Assembly: GCA_002363955.1 (NCBI GenBank)
Contig: DEXE01000003.1
Coordinates: 745,684 to 809,683 of the forward strand
Reading direction: 5' to 3'
Length of the DNA: 64,000 nucleotides
DNA from: Methylophaga sp. UBA3192
GTDB lineage: Bacteria > Pseudomonadota > Gammaproteobacteria > Nitrosococcales > Methylophagaceae
A model generated the notes under the pieces. It did not search any database. It saw nothing but the letters and a program-made list of their open reading frames with translations, and was not told the DNA's origin. A program made the position numbers and the translations under genes. This document shows positions 50,865-60,144 of the stretch, piece by piece (within the stretch, counting starts at the first letter, position 1; each line of letters begins with the position of its first letter).

Positions 50865-52022
50865 ATGTTCAATCGCTCCCCGATCAATATCCGGCCCATC
50901 AACAGCGCGGGCAATGTCGAGCTGTCGTTTAATTATAAGGTTCAGCTATCCGGGCAATTCAATCAGTATGCTTCCTTTGATGGATCGGCGTTCGGGCATT
51001 ACGGCATCGTTTATCTTCGTTTTGCCGATATTGAGGCGCGTGGCCATGCTTCATTGTTGCGGGATTTTTCTGCCGAGAAGCGTGGCCGTTATGGTTTAGG
51101 GCTGAATCGCTACTGGGTTGATCTGACCGGTGTCAGTCGCTGGTATATCAATTATACCGGCACAGCATCCGGTAAGGCGCTGTTACTGCAAACGGTTAAT
51201 GGTGAAATTGCCCGTGGTGCCTATGGTATCAGTGGGGCAAATTATACTCAGGTGATGTCTGGTCGGTTTGATGTGGGCTATGCATCCTATCAGGCACAAT
51301 TCAGTGGCGATTATGCGTTATATGGTTTTGTGCAAACCGGCATCACACTGCGTGGCCGTTCTCGCTTATTGCGTGATTATCAACTTCATCAGCGCGGGTT
51401 GTCTCGTATTGCCAATGATGATTTGATCGGTTTTGAGTTGTATCTGGGGGTTGATTCGGAACCCGACTTTTCAGCCGTGCCTCTGGCCGTGTTTGAGTCG
51501 TTACCGTATGAAACTGGTGAACTGTCACCCGGTGCAAACTATCACTTTGTGTTGCGTCAGCGTAATGCGTGGGATTTGCAGTCTCGAAACGTTCGTTCCT
51601 GGACGGTGAAAGTGGATGCTGCAGGCGATATCAGCACACCACCGTTGCCGGTTTTGGAATCCACGCTGAAACCAGCCGAAAATGGACGGGTCAGAGTGCA
51701 GGCGTTTTATGATTACAGCCTTGATCCGTATCCAGCCGATCAGTTTGTCATTTATCTGGTCGACGGTGGTGATGACCCCGATCCAGATATCGACACGCCG
51801 GTTTTTGTCACGATGCGCAAAGCATCGGGCAGGGCATCACTTGACTATATTTCACTACCGTATGCCAATGGCACCACCGTGAAAGCAATTATCCGCACGC
51901 GTAATTCACTGACAAATCAGTTCAGTGCGTCGAGCAACATCTTAACAGCAACCACCACAACAGTTGGTCCGGTGGCACCGATTGGCAGTGCATTATTCGG
52001 CAAGATTGCCGGTCAAAAATAA
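50865..52022 (+). CDS. Tail tip/fibre protein, 385 aa
   Basis: The N-terminal half has Gly/Tyr-rich repeats (SGQFNQYASFDGSAFG; SGRFDVGYASYQAQFSG). The C-terminal half carries two FnIII/Ig-like segments. Probably structural, attached to the tail hub encoded next. Confidence 0.6.
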   Translation: MFNRSPINIRPINSAGNVELSFNYKVQLSGQFNQYASFDGSAFGHYGIVYLRFADIEARGHASLLRDFSAEKRGRYGLGLNRYWVDLTGVSRWYINYTGTASGKALLLQTVNGEIARGAYGISGANYTQVMSGRFDVGYASYQAQFSGDYALYGFVQTGITLRGRSRLLRDYQLHQRGLSRIANDDLIGFELYLGVDSEPDFSAVPLAVFESLPYETGELSPGANYHFVLRQRNAWDLQSRNVRSWTVKVDAAGDISTPPLPVLESTLKPAENGRVRVQAFYDYSLDPYPADQFVIYLVDGGDDPDPDIDTPVFVTMRKASGRASLDYISLPYANGTTVKAIIRTRNSLTNQFSASSNILTATTTTVGPVAPIGSALFGKIAGQK

Positions 52023-52034
52023 TTCCGAGGTTTT

Positions 52035-55000
52035 ATGGCTTCCATCCAACTCACTGGCGATACAGGCGCGTTTGTGCTTGATCCTGAAAATCTGGTGGTG
52101 CAAGTAAAACGCCGATGGGCTGACGATTGGACAACGGAAAATTACCTGCAGCCGATTTCAGCAAACCTGAGTATTGCACCTGATATTTCGGCTGCGTCGT
52201 TTATTTACCATTATGGTGAAATCAAACGCGAAGATCTCAACGAATTTACAGTATTTGATCCAGCCAACCTGGCGAATCAATATGTTCGTATTGTCGTGGA
52301 TGATCAGCAGGTATTCATTGGTGTGCTGATGGATGACCAGTTTGATCTGATGGGTTCACTGAACGGCAATCCTTCGGGCGATCAATCGATGACCGCTTAT
52401 GGTCTGGAACATTTACTGGACCGGGCAGCGGTGGCGGGAGCAGAAACGGCCACCGGTATCATTCAGTTCAGTCCGGCATTTAACCTGGCTGAAAAATACG
52501 GCGGCATTATTTCAGGTAATCGTAGTGCTGAGCCGACTGAAGACGGTTATTACGTGTTTGATAACAATGATGCCCGCTGGTCAAATCTGGATATTCTGCG
52601 TTATATCATCAATGTGCATTCTGATTTTGGGTTTACGCTGGGCCTGTCTGGCCAGTTTGATGTGCTGGCTGATGTGTATGGGGTTTACTGGTTTGAGGGA
52701 CTGACCATTCGTCAGGTGATCGATAAGCTGGTTGATCGCCGTCGCGGCCTGGGCTGGTATTTGTGGTCAAACGGTGAAAATGTCAGTGTGCATATCTTTA
52801 CGGTGTTTGAACGCGATATCGGTTTTGCCAACGTATTGATTCCCGGTAACCCGGATCAGTATGAATTCAACATGGATTCACTGGACGTTCAAAAAGCGAC
52901 GATCTCACAATCACAAAGCCAGTTATATGATCGCATCCTGGTGCAAGGGGCGCGGGCGCAGACCGTTTTCACATTGTCCGTTTCCGAAGGGGATCTGGTA
53001 CCGGCATGGAATGAGCAGGATAAACAGGCTTATATCAATGTTGAAGGTGATACCAACGAAGCGAAAGACGATGAGCGTCAGTCTGATCGATTTGAAGCCG
53101 TATTTCAGCGTTTTATGCTCTCAACTGACTGGGATAGCCGGGCAGGCAATGGCAACGGTGGCCAGCGCTCACCTGTGCTGCCACTGCTGGATTCAAAAGC
53201 CAATATTATTGCCGAAAGTGCAGATAAGGTTATGCAGATCCGCCGTCCGTTTTTGCGATCATTGCCGTTTATGGATAGCAAAGGTCAAACAATACCGCCA
53301 CTGGTGCTGGTCAAGTTGCAGGTGGATGGTGCCGATAAATGGTTTCAGATTGATGCCGGAAGTAAAGCCTTAAAAACAGCAAAATCCTCAGTGCGTATGC
53401 TGGATGATGAACCGGGTTTTACCTTGAAGCCCGCGATCAATCATGCATTGGCTGCAGGTAATTTTTTTGCCGATACCGATAACAGTGAAACCGATGCTGT
53501 GGTCGATTATGAAACATTGACGGCTACCGTTTCAATCGAAACAGACACCCGTCCCACCGTTGTGGTCGATATCACACCGGATTCTGACAACACGCGCACG
53601 CTGGTGCTGACTATTTATGATGCGGAATTCTGGTACGCCACACCCAATACGGTGACCGGTGTAAAAGATGGCAGGTTTGAACAGCATTCAGGTGGCGTGC
53701 TGCGGGACGACACGGACAAATTACGTTACCTGGCCGCATTAGCAGCTGGATGGTATTCACAACGCCGATCTGCAGTCACATTAACCACGAACAATCTGAT
53801 GGCCTCATTACGCCCAGGCATATTGATCACATCCGCAGCAACGTCCTGGCACAAAGAACCGGTTGGCACCGTGCTGAGTCGAATCAACTTCGATTTTGAA
53901 AACCGCACCACCACATTGATGACTGGCCACGCTGAACTGGATCTGCAAATCCTGCTCGATATCCCTGGCATGAGTGATTTCCGTTCGGTTGGTCGAGCTT
54001 TTAACCGGCAGCAGGCCCAGATAAAGCAACTCAGTGACCGACTTGGTTTTATGCCGGTTCGACATGCCACAGCATCACTGCCATTCGATCCGGCTGCAGA
54101 ACAGGAATTGCCTGCTGTCGACTTTATTGTTGATAATTTTGATCGGGGTGATGCTGATAATTTGGGATCTTACTGGGAAGATAATGCACAGAATATTTAT
54201 TTAATACGTTCTGGTGCGGCAATCTCAAACAAGTTAGTTCAAGACGTGCGGAATACTGTCGCCGGAGATGGTTTTTTAGTTGCGAGTGGATCGTTAACTG
54301 GTCATGAAATAATAAGCGAATCTTACGCCAGATTAACGGTCGGTGGGCAGGTTTTTAGTGAAACAACTAATCTCGGTAGCGTAACCGCAGTGGCAAATGC
54401 ACGGCTTAGAAACCCTTATGCTGTTAATTGGGCATTCGGAGATATTATTCACTATAAAACACCAATAAAAAAATGTAGCGGCATATATCTTGAGTTATTG
54501 GTTGATGTTCCCGACCTTGATGTCGTTAAGTTTTTTTATGAAGTACCTGGGAAGTGGAAAATCTTTCCCATCATTCAGGAGGTTTTGCACGGCATATTTT
54601 TTGGCGGCTCAATTTCAGAGGGTAATTTTGATGGAGAGTCATTAGCCTTTCGAGTGGCAAATTTTTATAAAACTCTATTTTATGTCGATGCAGGCGCAGC
54701 AACTAACTCTTCAAAAACGGTTACTGTAAATGCGTCTCCGGTCGAGCACTCGATACTTAACAACGAGGGGTTAGCGACTCATGTTATTTACAAAACGATT
54801 GCTGGTGAAAAAATTTCACTATGCACTGATAGTGAACATGTTTCAATAGATAAGATTGTCAGTAGTGACATAAATGATTCTGCGGATTTATACAGTCAAT
54901 CATCAGTAACAGGTATTGATGTTTTATCTAGTGGTCACGCCGAACTTTCTGGTCAGGCAAAAATGCTATTCCACATATCAAACGATGTGGTGTCTTTGCA

Positions 55001-55286
55001 CCTAAATAACAATTTGATATTTAATGTGAGTGTTTCGCAAAAAACTGATTTTTCTGGATTAATTGCCTTGGCACCATCAATGTCGATGCTTGAACAGTTC
55101 GGTGAATATTTTCACGGTATTAAGCGGGTTAGGGTTTGGCGAGACGATATCCCTGAACCACCTGACTCTGAATCGGGCCATGGTTATTACAACAATGAAA
55201 CCGAAACCTTTCAATATACTGACCGTTATCACTCCATCGATGAGGAAGGTGAAGCGGTCTACGATCCCACGGCGCTGGATGACTGA
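52035..55286 (+). CDS. Large tail hub/receptor-contact protein, 1083 aa
   Basis: Residues 1-690 follow a tail hub layout (TVFDPANLANQYVRIVVDDQQVFIGVL; VIDKLVDRRRGLGWYLW), like gpJ-type or baseplate hub proteins of siphophages. From about residue 695 (base 54120) base composition drops to AT-rich and the protein becomes a lectin-like beta domain, a likely swapped receptor-binding module. The last residues are acidic. GAGG upstream of ATG 52035. Confidence 0.7.
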   Translation: MASIQLTGDTGAFVLDPENLVVQVKRRWADDWTTENYLQPISANLSIAPDISAASFIYHYGEIKREDLNEFTVFDPANLANQYVRIVVDDQQVFIGVLMDDQFDLMGSLNGNPSGDQSMTAYGLEHLLDRAAVAGAETATGIIQFSPAFNLAEKYGGIISGNRSAEPTEDGYYVFDNNDARWSNLDILRYIINVHSDFGFTLGLSGQFDVLADVYGVYWFEGLTIRQVIDKLVDRRRGLGWYLWSNGENVSVHIFTVFERDIGFANVLIPGNPDQYEFNMDSLDVQKATISQSQSQLYDRILVQGARAQTVFTLSVSEGDLVPAWNEQDKQAYINVEGDTNEAKDDERQSDRFEAVFQRFMLSTDWDSRAGNGNGGQRSPVLPLLDSKANIIAESADKVMQIRRPFLRSLPFMDSKGQTIPPLVLVKLQVDGADKWFQIDAGSKALKTAKSSVRMLDDEPGFTLKPAINHALAAGNFFADTDNSETDAVVDYETLTATVSIETDTRPTVVVDITPDSDNTRTLVLTIYDAEFWYATPNTVTGVKDGRFEQHSGGVLRDDTDKLRYLAALAAGWYSQRRSAVTLTTNNLMASLRPGILITSAATSWHKEPVGTVLSRINFDFENRTTTLMTGHAELDLQILLDIPGMSDFRSVGRAFNRQQAQIKQLSDRLGFMPVRHATASLPFDPAAEQELPAVDFIVDNFDRGDADNLGSYWEDNAQNIYLIRSGAAISNKLVQDVRNTVAGDGFLVASGSLTGHEIISESYARLTVGGQVFSETTNLGSVTAVANARLRNPYAVNWAFGDIIHYKTPIKKCSGIYLELLVDVPDLDVVKFFYEVPGKWKIFPIIQEVLHGIFFGGSISEGNFDGESLAFRVANFYKTLFYVDAGAATNSSKTVTVNASPVEHSILNNEGLATHVIYKTIAGEKISLCTDSEHVSIDKIVSSDINDSADLYSQSSVTGIDVLSSGHAELSGQAKMLFHISNDVVSLHLNNNLIFNVSVSQKTDFSGLIALAPSMSMLEQFGEYFHGIKRVRVWRDDIPEPPDSESGHGYYNNETETFQYTDRYHSIDEEGEAVYDPTALDD

Positions 55287-55528
55287 TGATTATCAACGTC
55301 ATCGCCACTGGTGATGATGGAAAAACGATACTGATCCCTTGTACGTGTGATTCATTAGTCGATTTTTATCGCGGTTTTTATACTGATTTTGAAAACGCTC
55401 CACCAGTTTTCCGGAGTCGTTACAGTATGCACCACCATTACCAGTCAGGTTATCAGCACTGGAAGCGTCAAAACCCTGAAAAACTCAGGGCGCTGCTTTT
55501 AAGTAAACGCACAAATTCCCAAATATAA
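55286..55528 (+). CDS. Hypothetical phage protein, 80 aa
   Basis: Aromatic- and His-rich small protein (RSRYSMHHHYQSGYQHWKRQ). It may be a tail chaperone or a lysis accessory; no evidence favours either. Start overlaps the large protein's stop. Confidence 0.5.
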   Translation: MIINVIATGDDGKTILIPCTCDSLVDFYRGFYTDFENAPPVFRSRYSMHHHYQSGYQHWKRQNPEKLRALLLSKRTNSQI

Positions 55529-55540
55529 ACGAGGTGATGT

Positions 55541-56098
55541 ATGCATAAAGCATGGATATTACTGTGCCTGATAGTTATGGCAACAAGTGTTCGGGGGGCA
55601 GAGTGGCCAGATATGGATCATCTCGACTGGGATGATCCTGTTTGGTATTCCGTCGATGGTCAAACCTGGTATCGGGCAAACTTTTTATTTGAACATACCG
55701 GGCCATATTGCACGAATGGTGGTGTGGATGCTTCTGGATTTCCAATTCCAGCCGACTGCAGCAAAACAAAATCACAGGTGGGTTTGATTTGGTATGACAA
55801 ACCACAACATCCGGACGGCATGCAGATCACACATTTACGAACTGCGGCAACTGAACCAGGTGAACCCGATCCGGTGGAGCCTGATCCGCCTGTAATACCT
55901 GATCCAGATCCCGAACCTGAACCAGTTGAACAGCCAAGTAAACAAGCTGTGCTTGGTGTGCTGACACGTCTTGAGAACCTGATCAATTCAACCGAACCGG
56001 CATCTGCTTTTTCAACGGCCAGAGGCATGATGGCTGATCGCGAAACACTACAGCCACGCATCGATGCATTGAAAGACCTGATTAATGAACATTACTAA
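55541..56098 (+). CDS. Secreted Pro/Glu-rich phage protein, 185 aa
   Basis: Signal peptide (1-19, MHKAWILLCLIVMATSVRGA) with GAGGTGAT upstream of the start. The middle has Pro/Glu/Asp-rich linker repeats (EPDPVEPDPPVIPDPDPEPEP) in shortened form, and the C-terminus is helical. Two Cys in the N-terminal domain. It might be a spanin-like or cell-wall-spanning lysis accessory, given the neighbour downstream. Confidence 0.65.
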   Translation: MHKAWILLCLIVMATSVRGAEWPDMDHLDWDDPVWYSVDGQTWYRANFLFEHTGPYCTNGGVDASGFPIPADCSKTKSQVGLIWYDKPQHPDGMQITHLRTAATEPGEPDPVEPDPPVIPDPDPEPEPVEQPSKQAVLGVLTRLENLINSTEPASAFSTARGMMADRETLQPRIDALKDLINEHY

Positions 56099-56546
56099 TA
56101 TCGTCATTGACCGGTTTACATCAGATCACGAATCAACAATCAGCCTGCTGTCACTTGATGGCCAGTTTGTCTGTTTTGGTCTGGAAGATGAGCACCGGAC
56201 CAAAAAGGTTTATGGCGAAACGCGAATTCCTGCTGGCGTATATGATGTGCGCGTTCGTACATGGGGCGGGTTTCATGAACGATATTCAAAACTTTTTGAC
56301 TGGCACCAGGGGATGCTTGAAATCTGCAAGGTTCCAGACTTCACGGATATCCTGATCCACATCGGCAACACCGAGGAAAATACAGCAGGGTGCCTGCTGG
56401 TTGGCATGGGGTGCTATTCCGCTGCAGGCAACATGTCTTTGCAGGCCAGCGCCGTTGCCTATGAGCTGTTTTACAAAAAAGTGATTAACGCGGCCCTGAC
56501 AGGCCGGTTACGCATTCACATTATCAACAATGATGCAGCTGTTTAA
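56085..56546 (+). CDS. DUF5675-like protein, candidate lysis enzyme
   Basis: 153 residues with a conserved core ending in LIHIGNTEENTAGCLLVG. The His...Gly-Cys arrangement resembles the L,D-transpeptidase (YkuD) active site, and LEDE(H)R near residue 30 is typical of DUF5675. No other lysis enzyme is recognised, so it is the best endolysin candidate. Start overlaps the upstream gene by 14 bp. Confidence 0.6.
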   Translation: MNITNIVIDRFTSDHESTISLLSLDGQFVCFGLEDEHRTKKVYGETRIPAGVYDVRVRTWGGFHERYSKLFDWHQGMLEICKVPDFTDILIHIGNTEENTAGCLLVGMGCYSAAGNMSLQASAVAYELFYKKVINAALTGRLRIHIINNDAAV

Positions 56547-56575
56547 TTGCATTAATCCCTGACAAGCTCTATATT
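56547..56575 (+). promoter_or_regulatory. Promoter of the right-end cargo gene
   Basis: TTGCAT (56547-56552), 17 bp, TATATT (56570-56575). Starts inside the stop region of the DUF5675 gene and would give a leader of about 20 nt before ATG 56602. Confidence 0.7.
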
Positions 56576-56601
56576 TTCTCGCCTAATTTCCAGGTGAGAA
56601 A

Positions 56602-57051
56602 ATGTGCCAGGCCATCCGCTTTACCATCCACAATCAATCAATAACGGTAAATTTTACCGATCCAAACCCTTGCGTGCCCATTCTCATGCGCAACGGCAAT
56701 CTGCAGATCATGCCCTGGGGTAACCCATCCGAGATCCATTCTTTCTATCCACCTGGTGCGACTATTCACATTGATGAACTCCGGATGAATAAGTTCCGTC
56801 ATCATCATCCACGATCTGTATCAATTTCATGTAATGCCTATATGCTCATCGATGAAAAAAATCAGCACAGATGGTTTGAACTAGACGGCAAAAGCCAGCA
56901 GGGACTAAAGGCTGTAACGGCAACGGTTATTGATAAAGATCGCATCTATATCCTAATGCGCACATCAGAGCTTTTGGATCAGGAAGGCTTCAAGGAATGG
57001 CCAGTGCCAACTTTTCTCGGCGGATATGTGCATCCGAAAAACAGGAAGTGA
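56602..57051 (+). CDS. Right-end cargo protein, possibly SRAP-like
   Basis: 149 residues beginning Met-Cys, as in SRAP/HMCES proteins whose Cys2 traps abasic sites in ssDNA. Segments LQIMPWGNPSE and HRWFELDGK fall where SRAP proteins have WG and FEW. Key Asn/Glu are not clearly conserved, so this is a weak match. It has its own promoter and AGGTGA, and lies next to attR beyond the late operon, as lysogenic cargo genes do. Confidence 0.5.
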   Translation: MCQAIRFTIHNQSITVNFTDPNPCVPILMRNGNLQIMPWGNPSEIHSFYPPGATIHIDELRMNKFRHHHPRSVSISCNAYMLIDEKNQHRWFELDGKSQQGLKAVTATVIDKDRIYILMRTSELLDQEGFKEWPVPTFLGGYVHPKNRK

Positions 57052-57140
57052 ATCGCGCACCACAAAAAAAGCGTTTTGAAATGTGACCTTACAAAATCGC
57101 GCCACAATGATTTAAGTTATTGAAATCATTGCTCAGAATT

Positions 57141-57169
57141 GTCTCCCCCTGGGCACCATTCCGAATTTT
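57141..57169. repeat. attR core repeat
   Basis: 29 bp identical to 18607-18635. It includes the displaced 18-nt 3' end of the original tRNA-Leu, including CCA, and marks the right prophage boundary. Confidence 0.95.
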
Positions 57170-57364
57170 TTTCTCTTTGTCACCCGACCATTTTAACTGC
57201 TTTGGTCGTTCCGGGTGAATGTTTCTCGCTTTAAAATTCCCAGAATCCTATTATTGCTGCTATTGAACCGCATTTAAGGTTACGATATTGTGCAACTTAT
57301 ACCGTGTCAGGTGCATCTTGATTGTGCCCAACGGATTATTAGCTTTTGCACAGTGAGAACGGAC

Positions 57365-58318
57365 ATGGCAACTTTTATAGATTCAATCGACGAACGCACC
57401 CAGCTTGCGGGCACCAATCACCTGGAAGTATTACTGTTCAGCCTTGGGACAAATGATGATACCGGTCGTAATGAGCTATTTGGTATCAACGTTTTCAAAG
57501 TCAGAGAAGTCCTTAATATTCCCGAAATTACCGGTGCTCCGGAAATGCCTGATGGTATTGAAGGTTTTGTCAGTTTGCGTGGCGATATGGTTCCTATCAT
57601 CAATCTACAAAAGTTTTGTAAATTAAAATCACAGGAACCTCCTAAAATTCTGATGATAACGGAATACAACACTCACGTTCAGGGCTTTTTGGTGACTTCT
57701 GTCGATACCATCCAGCGATTAAGCTGGCAGCAGGTTAAAGAACCACCTCCATTAATTTCCAAACGTTTAGGCGGTTTAGTGACTGCGGTTGCTGAATTAC
57801 AGGATAAACGTCTGGTGATGATCATGGATGTTGAGAAAGTGTTAGCTGATACCGGCGATTTCTATGATGATACTGCGTTTGAAGGCATCGAAAAAATGGA
57901 GAACGGTAAAAAGTATAAAGTGCTTTATGCTGATGATTCCAATGTTGCACGCAAGCAAATTACCCAGACTCTGGACAAGCTTGGGGTGAACCATACGGGT
58001 GTTATTAATGGCGCACTTGCCTGGAAAACGCTTGAGAAACTGGCTACTCAGTGCGAAGAGGAAAGCCGGGACATTACCACGGAAATCCAGGTTGTTTTAA
58101 CCGATGTTGAAATGCCGGAGATGGACGGTTATGTACTGACCCAAAAAATTAAATCTGATCCACGCATGGCGCATCTGCCAGTGATTATGCATTCATCCTT
58201 GACTGCGGTAGCGAATCAGGCAATGGGACGAGGGGCAGGTTCTGATGCCTATGTATCAAAATTCCAACCGCTTGAATTAGCCGCAACGATTCGTGGTTTT
58301 ATTGAAAACAAACATTAA
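57365..58318 (+). CDS. cheV: Chemotaxis coupling protein CheV
   Basis: 317 residues: CheW-like domain (about 10-165; LEVLLFSLG, FGINVFKVREV, GFVSLRGDMVPIINL) and a C-terminal receiver domain with the phosphorylation Asp in VVLTDVEMPEMDG. It couples receptors to CheA in a phosphorylation-tunable way. ATG 57365 is chosen over an upstream in-frame start because the family begins about here. A partner for the chemoreceptor at 11941 is plausible. Confidence 0.95.
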   Translation: MATFIDSIDERTQLAGTNHLEVLLFSLGTNDDTGRNELFGINVFKVREVLNIPEITGAPEMPDGIEGFVSLRGDMVPIINLQKFCKLKSQEPPKILMITEYNTHVQGFLVTSVDTIQRLSWQQVKEPPPLISKRLGGLVTAVAELQDKRLVMIMDVEKVLADTGDFYDDTAFEGIEKMENGKKYKVLYADDSNVARKQITQTLDKLGVNHTGVINGALAWKTLEKLATQCEEESRDITTEIQVVLTDVEMPEMDGYVLTQKIKSDPRMAHLPVIMHSSLTAVANQAMGRGAGSDAYVSKFQPLELAATIRGFIENKH

Positions 58319-58405
58319 TAGGTAGGTCTACGCCATACTGATCTGAATTATGTTCGATAATGCTGATGCTTTTCGGCGCTCCGTTCTGATAAAGGCAAAA
58401 CACTA

Positions 58406-59476
58406 ATGCAACACCGTCATAGCAGTATACGAATTGTTGACAACCTTGCTGAAATTACCCGACATCATGATCGGCAGGTTTTGGAAAAAAGTCTGCTAAA
58501 AACGTTAAATGAATTATTTCCGGCACAATCCTTACGCTTGTTTCGGGTACGACGTCATGATCTGGTTCACGATATCAGCCTGTTGGCTTTCTGTGTGAAT
58601 GACGTCATTTCGTCTTCTGACCAGCATCCCAAGCTGAATTCAGAAACGGCGGATGAACTGAGCGCTGCCATGACAGAAGCGATTGATAGAGAAGATATTG
58701 TTTCTTATCGTCAATCCGGGACGACAGGTTGGAATGTCATTTATCCCGCCTATGATTCACATGGCGAAATCTTTGCCAGTCTGGTTCACCATTGTGAAGA
58801 GTTGCCGTCACCCATTGACCAACGACTGGTCCATGGCATCCTGAGGGTGTATGCCAACTATCTGGCGTTAATCGATAAATCCCAACGCGATAAATTAACC
58901 GGTTTATACAATCGGGAAACGCTCGATGAGCAGATTACTAAAATTCTGGTCAATCAAAGCAGTGAACTGAATAAACTGATGGCTTCACCCAATGATTCCC
59001 GACGTCGTCGATATGCCATTAAACATTGGTTGGGCGTGGTGGATATTGATAAATTCAAAGTGATAAATGACACCTATGGTCATCTTTATGGTGATGAAGT
59101 GATTATTCTGGTTGCCCGGTTAATGACATCCGGTGTGATCCGCGACGACGATCTGATTTACCGTTTTGGTGGAGAAGAGTTTGTGGTATTGCTTAAAGCC
59201 GCTAATGAAACAGATGCCATGCAGGCATTTGAACGAATTCGTAAGGTGGTGGCAAATCATAATTTTCCTCAACTTGGCCAGGTCACGGTCAGTATTGGTT
59301 TTGTTGAAGTTTCGGCTCAATTATCGCCAACTGATGTTATCGGTCAGGCCGATGAGGCTTTATATAACGCGAAAAACGAAGGACGAAACCAGGTACAGAA
59401 CTACCATCATCTGCTTGCTGAAGGTAAAGTCACTGAGCCAAAGAAAATGACTGGCTCGGATGTAGAATTATTCTGA
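58406..59476 (+). CDS. Cytoplasmic diguanylate cyclase
   Basis: 356 residues. The N-terminal 160 residues form a GAF-like sensor without TM helices, followed by GGDEF (165-345) with intact GGEEF and the inhibitory RDDD at the correct distance. It makes c-di-GMP. It lies between cheV and coq7 on the same strand. Confidence 0.9.
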   Translation: MQHRHSSIRIVDNLAEITRHHDRQVLEKSLLKTLNELFPAQSLRLFRVRRHDLVHDISLLAFCVNDVISSSDQHPKLNSETADELSAAMTEAIDREDIVSYRQSGTTGWNVIYPAYDSHGEIFASLVHHCEELPSPIDQRLVHGILRVYANYLALIDKSQRDKLTGLYNRETLDEQITKILVNQSSELNKLMASPNDSRRRRYAIKHWLGVVDIDKFKVINDTYGHLYGDEVIILVARLMTSGVIRDDDLIYRFGGEEFVVLLKAANETDAMQAFERIRKVVANHNFPQLGQVTVSIGFVEVSAQLSPTDVIGQADEALYNAKNEGRNQVQNYHHLLAEGKVTEPKKMTGSDVELF

Positions 59477-59493
59477 ATTAACCCAGGAAAAAT

Positions 59494-60138
59494 ATGAGTT
59501 TCCGTAATCTGTTATTAACCGACAAAGTTATTATCGAATTGGATAAAGCATTAACGACTGTTTTGGGGGCACCGCCCTCCAGTGGCCGTGAGACTCCTGC
59601 CATGAACATTGATGATACGCCTCTTAACGATAGTGAACGTCGACAGTCAGTTGCTTTGATGCGGGTAAATCACGCTGGTGAAGTGTCTGCCCAGGCGCTG
59701 TATCAAGGGCAGGCATTAACTGCGAAATTAACCAATGTACGAGAAGCGATGCAGCAAGCTGCCGCTGAAGAAAATGATCATTTGCTGTGGTGTGAACAAC
59801 GTATTCATGAACTGGATGGCCGTACCAGCTTGCTCAACCCCCTCTGGTATGTCGGTTCGTTTATGATTGGTGCTGTGGCTGGGAGAATCGGTGATAAATG
59901 GAGTTTGGGGTTTGTTGCTGAAACCGAAAAACAGGTAATTGAACATTTGGATGAACATCTGGATAAGATGAGTGAGGACGATCTGCGTAGTCGGTCAATT
60001 CTGGCGCAAATGCGTGAAGATGAGCGCCATCATCAGGATACTGCTTTAGCTGCTGGCGGTGCCGAACTGCCCTGGTTGGTTCGTAAAATCATGCAGCCCA
60101 TGTCCAAAGTGATGACCCATAGCAGTTACTGGCTGTAA
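59494..60138 (+). CDS. coq7: Ubiquinone biosynthesis hydroxylase Coq7
   Basis: 214 residues of the di-iron 2-polyprenyl-3-methyl-6-methoxy-1,4-benzoquinol hydroxylase. The iron ligands lie in NHAGEVSAQALYQGQ, AAEENDHLLWCEQR, and later EKQVIEHLDEHLD and EDERHHQDTA. Family-typical length. Oxygen-dependent ring hydroxylation in ubiquinone synthesis at the membrane. Confidence 0.96.
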   Translation: MSFRNLLLTDKVIIELDKALTTVLGAPPSSGRETPAMNIDDTPLNDSERRQSVALMRVNHAGEVSAQALYQGQALTAKLTNVREAMQQAAAEENDHLLWCEQRIHELDGRTSLLNPLWYVGSFMIGAVAGRIGDKWSLGFVAETEKQVIEHLDEHLDKMSEDDLRSRSILAQMREDERHHQDTALAAGGAELPWLVRKIMQPMSKVMTHSSYWL

Positions 60139-60144
60139 ACCGGC

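Larger units (their letters stand above)
18607..57169. mobile_element. Complete-looking temperate siphovirus-like prophage
   Basis: About 38.6 kb between identical 29-bp repeats at tRNA-Leu. It holds integrase, excisionase-like protein, CI/Cro switch, replication genes, antiterminator, holin-like gene, terminase, portal, protease, capsid and tail genes in normal order with no obvious broken essential gene. The structural set (GpA-type terminase, S49 protease, Mu gpT-like capsid, siphovirus-like tail genes, a short tape measure) recalls Yuavirus-like phages. That comparison is from memory and not tested. No standard endolysin is recognisable. Confidence 0.95.

Noticed and set aside
57180..57218. 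tRNA-Leu terminator right of attR
   Set aside because: TCACCCG/CGGGTGA can pair with an inner GACCA/TGGTC, but no T-run follows, so I do not call it a terminator.
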